Assembly: GCA_031282605.1 (NCBI GenBank)
Contig: JAITDK010000183.1
Span: 1-5,268 of the forward strand
DNA: 5,268 bases
DNA from: Oscillospiraceae bacterium
GTDB taxonomy: Bacteria > Bacillota > Clostridia > Christensenellales > Aristaeellaceae
Direction: 5' to 3'
Part shown: one piece after another, positions 1-5,268 of the stretch
How the letters are laid out: every line of letters begins with the position of its first letter
Numbering within the stretch: position 1 is the first letter of the stretch
Position numbers and translations under genes: made by a program
The notes under the pieces: generated by a model
What the model saw: only the letters and a program-made list of their open reading frames with translations
The model's database searches: none
Told to the model about the DNA's origin: nothing

Positions 1-71
1 GATGAGGGTTGTCGGTTACTATGCAGCTCGTAACCCCGGTACCCCGGCATCTCGTCCTTCCAACCCTCATC
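1..71. repeat. Inverted-repeat-bounded intergenic segment
   Basis: The first 11 bases (GATGAGGGTTG) are the perfect reverse complement of 61-71, so the segment could form a long-loop hairpin or be a small MITE-like element. Between the arms lies an 8-base near-tandem duplication (ACCCCGGT then ACCCCGGC, about 33-48). A shorter palindrome, CCCCTCAGGGG, follows at 73-83. No credible coding region crosses it. The left arm touches the window edge, so the element may extend further left. The inverted repeat is seen directly; its mobility is a guess. Confidence 0.5.
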
Positions 72-86
72 GCCCCTCAGGGGGAG

Positions 87-156
87 ATGTCGCCGCAGCG
101 GCAGAGGGGGTTAACCGACGGCATGGGGGAAGGGTTAACCGACGGCACAGGCGAGG
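87..156. repeat. Direct repeat copy A with two HpaI-type units
   Basis: This GC-rich element aligns with 1977-2047 in the same orientation, at roughly 85% identity by eye with one indel. It begins with a GCCGCAGCGGC core and carries two copies of the 16-mer GGGTTAACCGACGGCA at 108-123 and 132-147, a 24-base period, each holding the palindrome GGTTAACC. Its right border lies within a few bases of the methyltransferase stop codon. I associate repeats of this style with intergenic regions of gut Clostridia, where they produce spurious ORFs, but I cannot name the family. Confidence 0.75.
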
Positions 157-157
157 C

Positions 158-553
158 TTATCCTCCTTGTTTCAAATGCTTCTCAATAAACGCAATGCCG
201 CTGGCAAAGTCTTCAAACAAGCCTGCGGAGAGTTCAGTACATACGACAACATCATACCTTTTACTGTCCGAATAGGCGAATATATCGCCTGCAATTAAGT
301 TTATACGGTCGCCGCGAACCCGCGTTTTACCCTCGACGATAAACGGTTCGTGGATGTCAATGCCGACAACGTTAATGCCGAACGCTTCATTCCAAAGATT
401 CAGCATCTCGCCGTACCCGCAGCAGAAGTCCAATACGGACGTGTCCGAATTCAGCCCAATGCTATAGCCGAACTCTACCACTCGCTCTACCGGAACCATA
501 CTGACTAAATGCGCGCTTGCTTCGCAAGCGGAGATGATCTGCTTATAGTTCAT
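158..553 (-). pseudogene. Class I SAM methyltransferase, 3'-truncated
   Basis: The 131-residue product has the N-terminal half of a Rossmann-fold SAM-dependent methyltransferase. Motif I is VLDFCCGYGEM (40-50). The acidic ribose-binding end of strand 2 is in VGIDIHEP (D66), motif III is LIAGDIF (86-92), and motif IV is DVVVCTEL (101-108). The chain reaches LKQGG, equivalent to the LKPGG turn, and then stops. Family members of this type normally run to about 200-260 residues, so strands 5-7 and much of the substrate-binding region are missing. The sequence after the stop is repeat copy A rather than frameshifted homology, so the gene was probably cut by the repeat. The ATG has a GGAGG at 562-566, eight bases upstream. 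It is the last gene of the minus-strand cluster, 25 bases after the nuclease gene. The substrate is unknown. It is probably non-functional, although the fragment might still bind SAM. Confidence 0.75.
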
Positions 554-578
554 TTTGTACGCCTCCGTTTAGCGTTTA

Positions 579-1109
579 TCACGCCTGTACCATCAAACCA
601 ATGCCGTACAGTTCCACAACTTCATCAATCGTCGGCATATCGAAGAACATTGGTTTCATTCGCGGATAGCGGTCGGGCGTGGCGTTCATTCCCGCAGGTA
701 TGTACCCGCTTATCCGCTTGATGAGTTTCAGCCGCGCTTTAGGCTTCATCGCCTCCTGTGGGTTTATCACAAGCAACATCGCAAGCGGCTTATCGAAGTC
801 TTTGCCAGATGCAAGCCATCGCAAAATGCTGTCCTTGAATTTCATACCCATTTCAAGCGGGAACACTGCCGCAGGGTCGGATAGCATTCGGTAGTCGGTT
901 TCCCGCCGCCTGTCCATTGCGGTCTGTACAAAAGGACTATCGGATTTATTGGCGTAGTTCTTTACTTCAATAAAATATTGCCTGCCGCCGTCCTCCGCTA
1001 TGAAGTCCACTGTTTTCAAGCCAGCGCATTGATTATCGGGCGTGTCGTATGGCTCGGCGGTCTTAAAGGCGGAGAAGTCAAACCGCAGATTGCTTTCGGT
1101 AAAAGTCAT
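579..1109 (-). CDS. Putative PD-(D/E)XK nuclease partner protein
   Basis: The predicted 176-residue soluble protein has the core of a PD-(D/E)XK phosphodiesterase fold. VDFIAED supplies the metal-binding Asp (D35), followed after a short hairpin by the strand YFIEVKNY with E48 and K50. An N-terminal TESNLRF helix offers a possible first-helix Glu (E5), and a hydrophobic strand LAMLLVINP (109-117) follows. I chose the ATG at 1107-1109 because GGGAGGG at 1118-1124 lies eight bases upstream. It also forms an ATGA overlap with the ATPase stop codon. A GTG at 1116-1118 would add three residues but abuts the Shine-Dalgarno sequence. The tight coupling implies equimolar synthesis with, and probably binding to, the ATPase. 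The family suggests DNA or RNA cleavage, and a restriction or defence role is an inference. A non-catalytic member of the fold remains possible. I do not recognise a named family. Confidence 0.65.
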   Translation of the reverse strand: MTFTESNLRFDFSAFKTAEPYDTPDNQCAGLKTVDFIAEDGGRQYFIEVKNYANKSDSPFVQTAMDRRRETDYRMLSDPAAVFPLEMGMKFKDSILRWLASGKDFDKPLAMLLVINPQEAMKPKARLKLIKRISGYIPAGMNATPDRYPRMKPMFFDMPTIDEVVELYGIGLMVQA

Positions 1110-1915
1110 TTTGCGCACCCTCCCGCACCTGCCGCTTTCTGCACCACACGGCGGAGCAGCTTGCTGTCCGCCTCGTCTATGACACTGTTCAGAGTATCGT
1201 AATCGTCCGAAACATCGGCGATTATCTGACCGTCAACCTTGCGGAGGTTGAAGTAGCGAATAACCGTTTCGGCGGTTCTGTTCAATTCAAGCCATTGCGC
1301 CACATCGTAGTTGTGCGTGGCGATGAATATCTGCACTCCGCTCTTTTGGAGTGTCAGCAAAATGTCAACGAGAACGGGGATAAGTTCGGGGTTGACGCTC
1401 GCCTCCGGTTCATCCCAAAACAAAACGCTTCCGTTCTCAATCAGCCCGTTTCGGAGCAGTTTCCACAGCAGGCCGAACTTCTGGAATCCGCTCGCCTCGT
1501 TCGCGAAAGGCACCTTTCTTCCGTCTTTCTTAATGACTAAAAACGCGTCGTTCTCGTATAGTACCTCGCCGTTTATGACCTCGCTGATTTGAGCGAGCAG
1601 GGTTTGAATGACGGCGGATACTTCCCTTGTTTCGGGAAGTTCGGCGTTCATCAGCACGTCAATCTCGGTTTGGTCGTAGGGCATTTTCAGCTTCTTATCA
1701 AGCGCCAACAGCCCTTTCGAGTGAGAAAGCATTTCAGCAACTGGGATGAAGATTTTTGGCAAGCGTGTTTCTTCGTACAGCCTCCGAAGAATTGTCGTCT
1801 TACCGCTCCCATTGCCGCCGATAAGCACATTGATACCGGGGCAGAAGTCAGCTGTGAACTCGCCCTTAAATCCGGGCGCGTTTTTTATCTCAACGCTTGT
1901 AACCGTGTTAGCCAT
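1106..1915 (-). CDS. AAA/ABC-type ATPase, OLD/RecF-like (AAA_21-type)
   Basis: The 269-residue protein is a compact SMC/RecF/OLD-style ATPase. Walker A is GGNGSGKTT (33-41). A signature-like segment ASGFQK (141-146) stands where ABC ATPases carry LSGGQ. Walker B with the catalytic Glu is VLFWDEPE (164-171), and the switch histidine is in FIATHNY (H201). The N-terminal strand VTSVEIKNAPGF is typical of ATPases that dimerise around ATP. There is no long coiled coil and no C-terminal TOPRIM nuclease, unlike full OLD or Gabija GajA proteins; the separate downstream protein supplies a nuclease-like domain instead. The ATG has a strong AGGAGG at 1924-1929, eight bases upstream. By analogy with other ATPase-effector pairs, it probably senses a trigger or nucleic acid end and controls its partner. 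The ATPase assignment is firm; the biological role is not. Confidence 0.85.
   Translation of the reverse strand: MANTVTSVEIKNAPGFKGEFTADFCPGINVLIGGNGSGKTTILRRLYEETRLPKIFIPVAEMLSHSKGLLALDKKLKMPYDQTEIDVLMNAELPETREVSAVIQTLLAQISEVINGEVLYENDAFLVIKKDGRKVPFANEASGFQKFGLLWKLLRNGLIENGSVLFWDEPEASVNPELIPVLVDILLTLQKSGVQIFIATHNYDVAQWLELNRTAETVIRYFNLRKVDGQIIADVSDDYDTLNSVIDEADSKLLRRVVQKAAGAGGCAK
1118..1124 (-). promoter_or_regulatory. Ribosome binding site fixing the nuclease start
   Basis: GGGAGGG on the minus strand lies eight bases before the ATG at 1107-1109, inside the 3' end of the ATPase gene. It supports that ATG over the upstream GTG, which directly abuts it, and gives the classic ATGA stop-start overlap. 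Confidence 0.75.
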
Positions 1916-1976
1916 TCGTATTACCTCCTGAGGAGTTACCGTTGTTGACAGCCGTCCCGTCGTCTATGAACTCATA
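1908..1976 (-). pseudogene. Possible C-terminal remnant of a lost upstream gene
   Basis: Reading leftward on the minus strand from 1976, one frame gives 22 codons followed by TAA at 1908-1910. The peptide is polar and Gly/Asn-rich, with YEFIDDGTAV followed by a tail ending GGNTNG. The stop overlaps the ATPase start by eight bases (ATGGCTAA), and the ATPase AGGAGG is embedded in codons for Ser-Gly-Gly, an arrangement typical of consecutive operon genes. No ATG precedes it in frame. The frame runs straight into repeat copy B and meets a stop at 2052-2054. It could be the tail of a truncated protein, or chance. I do not recognise the family. Confidence 0.3.
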
Positions 1977-2047
1977 ATGCCGCCGCAGCGACAGAGGGGG
2001 GTAACCGACGGCATGAGGCGACGGGTTAACCGATGACACGGAGGAGG
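1977..2047. repeat. Direct repeat copy B
   Basis: This element matches copy A (87-156) in the same orientation: a GCCGCAGCGAC core, then a first unit GGGTAACCGACGGCAT lacking one T, then GGGTTAACCGATGACA. A third, diverged GGTTAACC sits just beyond at 2050-2057, giving periods of about 25-26 bases. The stretch CCTCAGGGGGAGATGTC that leads into copy A is replaced here by the sequence ending the possible gene remnant. Together with copy A it brackets the ATPase-nuclease-methyltransferase block. The gap between the block and the GH3 gene is otherwise featureless, and I see no intrinsic terminator with a T tract. Confidence 0.7.
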
Positions 2048-2088
2048 GTGGTTAACCCGTTGCCAAGAGACATAGGCGGTTGTCCCTC

Positions 2089-4368
2089 CTACTCCTCCGC
2101 TGCGCTCTTTAGCGCGTCTAGCCCGGATAGCATATGCTCGACCATGCCTTCCGGCGCGTAGTCGCCCATCAACGCGCGGACTGCACGCAGAGGCATGTCT
2201 CGCAGGAAGACTTCCATTATGTTTTCACCGCCGTCTGAGGGAGCCATGCGCGCGAACGCTTGCGCGATCGGCTGCAGTACCGCCTCGCTGCCGGGTATCT
2301 CCCTCGCGTCGCGTATAGTCATCTCAGTCGAAACTGGCGGCAATGGCTTCCTGCCCCCCACATTAGTCAAAACCTTCCGCCGTATATCCCTCGACGACGC
2401 TCCCACCTCGATAGCGTACGCGTTGAACGGCGCAGCCCATCCGTGCGAACGCGTATCCCAGTAAGCGAACGCGCGGCTGTCCAGCTCAAACCTAACCGTC
2501 TTCGTCTCGCCAGGCTCCAGCGCTACCTTGCCGAACGCCTTCAATTCATGGGCTGGCCTGACTACACCTATATCGGCGTTGACAGCGGGCGCGACATACA
2601 GCTGCACTACCTCCTTACCAGCAACCGATCCCGTGTTGGTTATATCGATTGAAACGTTGATCCTCGGCGATTCTCCCGTGTCCAGTTCATCCAGCTGTAT
2701 TTCGCCATACTCGAACGTTGTGTAACTCAACCCGTGCCCGAACGGGAATAACACATCCTTGCGCACGGTGTCATAATACCTATACCCTACGAACAACCCT
2801 TCACTATACCTTACGATATCATGCTCGCCCGGGAACGAATAATAGCACGGCGTGTCTTCCAGCTTCAACGGGAACGTCTCGGCCAGCTTGCCGCATGGAT
2901 TCGCCGCGCCATACAGCAGATCGACCGCCGCTCCTCCCGCCGCCTCGCCTCCCAGGTACATCTCCAGCACCGCCTTCACGTCGCCTATCCACGGCATCTC
3001 AATAGGCGCGCCATTATGCAGCACCACAACCGTTCTCGGATTAACCGCAGCCACGCTCCGGATCAACTCATCCTGGTTAGCAGGCAGACTCAAGTGAGTC
3101 CGGTCGAACCCCTCGGATTCATAACGGTCAGGCAGCCCTACAAATAAAACAACAGTCTTCGCAGCCTTAGCGACCTCTACCGCTTCATCCAGCAGCGTCC
3201 TGCAGGTCTCATCCGATTCCGCGTGATAACCCTGCGCGTATGTCACCTTATCGACGGAGCGAACGGCGTCCAGCGCGCTGGTCACCTCGCTGGGATTAAT
3301 GTGCGAACTGCCCGCGCCTTGATAGCGCGGCTTCTCCGCGAACGCGCCTATGAACGCCACTCCATCGCCGTGCAGCGGCAGCACGTTATCCTCGTTCTTA
3401 AGCAACACGGCGGTCTCTCTCGCGATACGCCTCGCTTGATGATGGTGAACCGCGCGGTCGTACTGTATGGACGCATCGCGCCGCTCGACCGCCTTCGTCA
3501 CGAAGTCAACCATGCGCGCGGCGCACTCGTCAACCGCCGATTCAGGTATCCGACCCGTTTCGACAGCCTCACGCAGTTCGCGATCCAGCCACGCGCCGTT
3601 GGCAGGCATAGCCAGATCCATACCGGCCGCAACTCCCGCCGGATGAACGGCGCACGCGCCCCAATCCGTCACGGCGAATCCGTCGAACCCCCATTCCTTG
3701 CGCAATACGTCGGTCAGCAGCCACCCGTTTTCGCACGAGTGAACGCCGTTCACCTTGTTATACGAACCCATTACGCTCCATGGCCGGCCGCCCTTTACGG
3801 CGTGTTCAAACGAGGCTAGATATATCTCGCGCAGTGTGCGTTCATCCACTTGCGCGTCCACCGTCATCCTGCGCGTCTCCTGGTTGTTCACGGCGAAATG
3901 CTTGAGACATGCCCCTACGCCCTTGGATTGCACGCCCCGTATATGCGCCGCCGCCATCTCCCCGGATAGCAGCGGATCCTCCGAGTAATACTCGAAGTTG
4001 CGCCCGCACAGCGGCGAACGCTTTATGTTTGCGCCGGGCCCCAGTATCAGCGCGACATTTTCGGCCTGACATTCCTCGCCCAGCAGCGAGCCTACCTCTT
4101 CGGCGAGTTTCAGGTCGAACGACGACGCGATCCCCGGCGCCGTCGGGAACGCCGTGGCTATTATGCTGTCGTTGATTCCGGCGTGGTCGGCACCTTCCTC
4201 CTGCTTGCGCAGTCCGTGCGGGCCGTCGCACATCATAACCGACGGTAGATTCAGGCGCGGGATGGCCTTTGTGCTCCAGAAGCTCGCACCGCTTAGTAGC
4301 GAGCATTTCTCGGCCTGCGTCATTTGGGCGACTAGGGATCGGGCTTTTTCGGCGGTAGTGGCTGACAT
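2089..4368 (-). CDS. Glycoside hydrolase family 3, beta-glucosidase type
   Basis: This complete 759-residue enzyme should hydrolyse beta-linked glycosides, releasing terminal sugars by a retaining double-displacement mechanism. The TIM-barrel domain (about 10-290) contains MMCDGPHGLR (45-54), GPGANIKRSPLCGRNFEYYS (110-129), KHFAVNNQE (156-164), MGSYNKVNG (200-208) and VTDWGA, whose Asp (D235) fits the nucleophile. The alpha/beta sandwich domain (about 320-545) carries YESEGFDR, with E419 the likely acid/base. FPFGHGLSYTTF (541-552) leads into a fibronectin-III-like domain to about 665. A C-terminal extension of roughly 80 residues (680-759) has no clear assignment. There is no signal peptide or PA14 insert, so it is probably cytoplasmic and acts on imported oligosaccharides. 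The ATG has AAGGAGG at 4374-4380, five bases upstream. It has its own promoter and is not adjacent to a visible sugar transporter. Exact sugar specificity cannot be read from the sequence. Confidence 0.95.
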   Translation of the reverse strand: MSATTAEKARSLVAQMTQAEKCSLLSGASFWSTKAIPRLNLPSVMMCDGPHGLRKQEEGADHAGINDSIIATAFPTAPGIASSFDLKLAEEVGSLLGEECQAENVALILGPGANIKRSPLCGRNFEYYSEDPLLSGEMAAAHIRGVQSKGVGACLKHFAVNNQETRRMTVDAQVDERTLREIYLASFEHAVKGGRPWSVMGSYNKVNGVHSCENGWLLTDVLRKEWGFDGFAVTDWGACAVHPAGVAAGMDLAMPANGAWLDRELREAVETGRIPESAVDECAARMVDFVTKAVERRDASIQYDRAVHHHQARRIARETAVLLKNEDNVLPLHGDGVAFIGAFAEKPRYQGAGSSHINPSEVTSALDAVRSVDKVTYAQGYHAESDETCRTLLDEAVEVAKAAKTVVLFVGLPDRYESEGFDRTHLSLPANQDELIRSVAAVNPRTVVVLHNGAPIEMPWIGDVKAVLEMYLGGEAAGGAAVDLLYGAANPCGKLAETFPLKLEDTPCYYSFPGEHDIVRYSEGLFVGYRYYDTVRKDVLFPFGHGLSYTTFEYGEIQLDELDTGESPRINVSIDITNTGSVAGKEVVQLYVAPAVNADIGVVRPAHELKAFGKVALEPGETKTVRFELDSRAFAYWDTRSHGWAAPFNAYAIEVGASSRDIRRKVLTNVGGRKPLPPVSTEMTIRDAREIPGSEAVLQPIAQAFARMAPSDGGENIMEVFLRDMPLRAVRALMGDYAPEGMVEHMLSGLDALKSAAEE

Positions 4369-4407
4369 GGGATCCTCCTTATCGACTGGTTGACGGGATA
4401 ATCATAT

Positions 4408-4420
4408 TTGTTTAGAACAA
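4408..4420. promoter_or_regulatory. Operator-like palindrome at the GH3 start site
   Basis: TTGTTTAGAACAA is a perfect 5-bp inverted repeat (TTGTT / AACAA) around a 3-base centre. It abuts and shares one base with the -10 box, covering the likely transcription start of the GH3 gene. That is where a repressor of a sugar-utilisation gene could act. The symmetry is short and could be chance. Confidence 0.25.
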
Positions 4421-4448
4421 GCATATCGGTAAGGCCGGGGCTTGTCAA
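4420..4448 (-). promoter_or_regulatory. Sigma-A promoter for the GH3 gene
   Basis: On the minus strand a consensus -35 box TTGACA (4443-4448) and a -10 box TATGCT (4420-4425, four of six consensus bases) are separated by exactly 17 bases. Transcription should begin near 4412-4414, leaving a leader of about 45 bases before the ATG at 4368. Confidence 0.75.
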
Positions 4449-4544
4449 TGGATGGGCGCGGTCGGACGCCTCGCCGTAAAACCGCGCAATTATCATGCAT
4501 ACCCAACCCTATCCCGCTCGTACATTAGTACCAGCCTATAAGAA

Positions 4545-4563
4545 AGAATCCCTTAGGGATTCT
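4545..4563. other. Perfect 8-bp stem hairpin in the divergent region
   Basis: AGAATCCC, the loop TTA and GGGATTCT form a perfect stem. In the plus direction no T tract follows, so for the gene at 4623 it would be a 5'-leader structure ending 45 bases before the ribosome binding site. In the minus direction it is followed by a T-rich run (TTCTTAT), so it could act as a weak terminator of leftward antisense transcripts. A TATAAG at 4537-4542 resembles a -10 box for the rightward gene but lacks a matching -35. Confidence 0.4.
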
Positions 4564-4609
4564 GCCGATTCCGGCTCGCTTCGCGTTGCCGGCGGCGATT
4601 GTGAATTAG

Positions 4610-4614
4610 GGAGG
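4610..4614 (+). promoter_or_regulatory. Ribosome binding site for the right-edge gene
   Basis: GGAGG within AGGGAGGT lies eight bases before the ATG at 4623. It is the main support for translation starting there. Confidence 0.7.
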
Positions 4615-4622
4615 TATTGTCC

Positions 4623-5268
4623 ATGGCCTATAACCTGTTTACTGTACGCCAGCCCTCGTCGGCGCTGTCGGAACCCGTCGCTCCGACAAAATCCGAGAGA
4701 ATGCTGGCGAAGGCCGCGAAAGCCGCGCAGCTCAATCCTGCCGTACGATCCGCGAGGAAACGCAGCCCGCTGACACTCCTGGTATTCCAACCCAAACGCG
4801 CGCGTCAAAACAAAGCCGCCAAGCCCGCCAGCCCAACCTCGCGTGAACGCGATGCATATCAGTCTGCCGCCGTGACGAGCAAGCCCATTTCACCCGTGCT
4901 GGCAGCGGCGGCGAACGCGGCTCACACTCCGCCGAAAGAGGCGGCCATGAATAGACCGATGATCATGCGCAGCACGGTTAAAGCCTCGCACTCGAACTCG
5001 ACGGGCGCGAGGATCGCCGCGATGTCGGGATTGTGCCTGCTGCTGATAGTCAGCGGCGCGTGGGCCGCCGTATCCAGACCGCCGTCCGGCATTGTCGGGA
5101 TTCCGGTCACGATTCGTCAGAACGTGCCAGATCCAGCCGCCACCGTCCAGCCTGGCGCAACATCCGAACCTGGCGGCGAGGGCGAGACCACGCTGACCAC
5201 ATTGAGTTCGTTCATGACATATAAGCAGCAGATGGACGCGGCGCGCAGTCACTCCATCTCGATGCTCG
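4623..5268 (+). CDS. Single-pass membrane protein, partial at 3' end
   Basis: The frame is open from the ATG at 4623 to the window edge, giving about 215 residues without a stop, and the gene continues beyond. The chain starts MAYNLFTVRQP. Residues 1-130 are rich in Ala, Pro, Ser, Lys and Arg, look disordered and carry a net positive charge. One hydrophobic helix follows (about 131-150, including CLLLIVSGAW), then a Pro/Gly/Glu linker. The last visible part, FMTYKQQMDAARSHSISML, looks helical. The positive-inside rule puts the basic N-terminus in the cytoplasm and the C-terminus outside. The final segment faintly recalls the post-linker helix of SpoIIIAH-like sporulation proteins, but I hold that loosely. 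A possible internal start is the ATG at 4947 (residue 109), whose upstream AGAGGCGG is weaker. The gene is divergent from the GH3 gene with a shared intergenic region. Function unknown. Confidence 0.65.
   Translation, partial: MAYNLFTVRQPSSALSEPVAPTKSERMLAKAAKAAQLNPAVRSARKRSPLTLLVFQPKRARQNKAAKPASPTSRERDAYQSAAVTSKPISPVLAAAANAAHTPPKEAAMNRPMIMRSTVKASHSNSTGARIAAMSGLCLLLIVSGAWAAVSRPPSGIVGIPVTIRQNVPDPAATVQPGATSEPGGEGETTLTTLSSFMTYKQQMDAARSHSISML

Noticed and set aside
2..298. Two overlapping plus-strand ORFs at the left end (98 and 88 aa)
   Set aside because: They are translations of the GC-rich repeat (note the repeated NRRHGGRVNRRH and LTDGMGEGLTDG peptides) that run on antisense to the methyltransferase, with no convincing RBS.
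158..1915. Classical restriction-modification system (methyltransferase plus nuclease)
   Set aside because: The methyltransferase motif IV is DVVVCTEL, not a DNA methyltransferase (D/N/S)PP(Y/F) motif, and no target recognition domain or helicase is present; it looks like a small-molecule type enzyme that happens to be adjacent.
87..2057. CRISPR array
   Set aside because: Only two or three units per site, 16-base repeats with 8-10 base gaps, diverged copies, and no cas genes; this is a dispersed intergenic repeat.
2023..2057. Intrinsic terminator for the GH3 gene in the repeat
   Set aside because: The GGTTAACC palindromes are short and no T tract follows on the minus strand.
3223..3819. 198-aa plus-strand ORF opposite the GH3 gene
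   Set aside because: It lies antisense inside a clearly conserved GH3 coding region; Arg/His/Val-rich composition is typical of a shadow frame in GC-rich DNA.
3842..4306. 154-aa minus-strand ORF within the GH3 gene
   Set aside because: Out-of-frame reading of the GH3 N-terminal region, with low-complexity Arg/Gly/Ala composition and no family motifs.
4536..4808. 90-aa minus-strand and 92-aa plus-strand ORFs spanning the intergenic hairpin
   Set aside because: Both cross the hairpin and RBS region and overlap the start of the better-supported gene at 4623.
4890..5252. 120-aa minus-strand ORF at the right end
   Set aside because: Antisense to the open frame from 4623, which has a strong RBS and plausible membrane topology; the minus frame is Arg/His-rich shadow sequence.

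Overview
The window looks like a chromosomal stretch from a moderately GC-rich Gram-positive anaerobe, most likely a gut Clostridia-type bacterium. The clues are strong AGGAGG-type ribosome binding sites, a near-consensus sigma-A promoter, a cytoplasmic GH3 glycosidase, and dispersed GC-rich intergenic repeats of a kind I associate with such genomes. The taxonomic call is an inference.

Layout, left to right. Positions 1-156 are non-coding repeat DNA: a 71-base segment bounded by a perfect 11-bp inverted repeat, then a 70-base element containing two GGGTTAACCGACGGCA units (copy A). Positions 158-1915 hold three genes, all on the minus strand, so transcription runs right to left. They encode an AAA/ABC-type ATPase (269 aa), a PD-(D/E)XK nuclease-like protein (176 aa) coupled to it by an ATGA overlap, and a class I SAM methyltransferase that stops at 131 aa, where the repeat begins. 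Positions 1916-2088 contain what may be the C-terminal tail of a lost upstream gene, followed by copy B of the repeat in the same orientation as copy A. Positions 2089-4368 encode a complete GH3 beta-glucosidase-type enzyme (759 aa, minus strand) with a clear promoter at 4420-4448. Positions 4381-4622 are a divergent intergenic region with a hairpin. From 4623 to the right edge an open reading frame on the plus strand runs out of the window. It encodes a single-pass membrane protein with a long basic Ala/Pro-rich cytoplasmic region.

The most interesting part is the ATPase-nuclease pair and its setting. The block between the two direct repeat copies is visibly lower in GC than the GH3 gene (about 47% against 62% on lines I counted by hand). 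Both of its ends look cut exactly at repeat borders, and it has no evident promoter of its own. This fits a fragment of a foreign operon, possibly a nuclease-based defence module, captured between copies of a dispersed repeat downstream of a housekeeping glycosidase gene. I do not recognise the pair as a named system, and defence function is an inference. The GH3 enzyme and the membrane protein appear to be ordinary host genes transcribed divergently.
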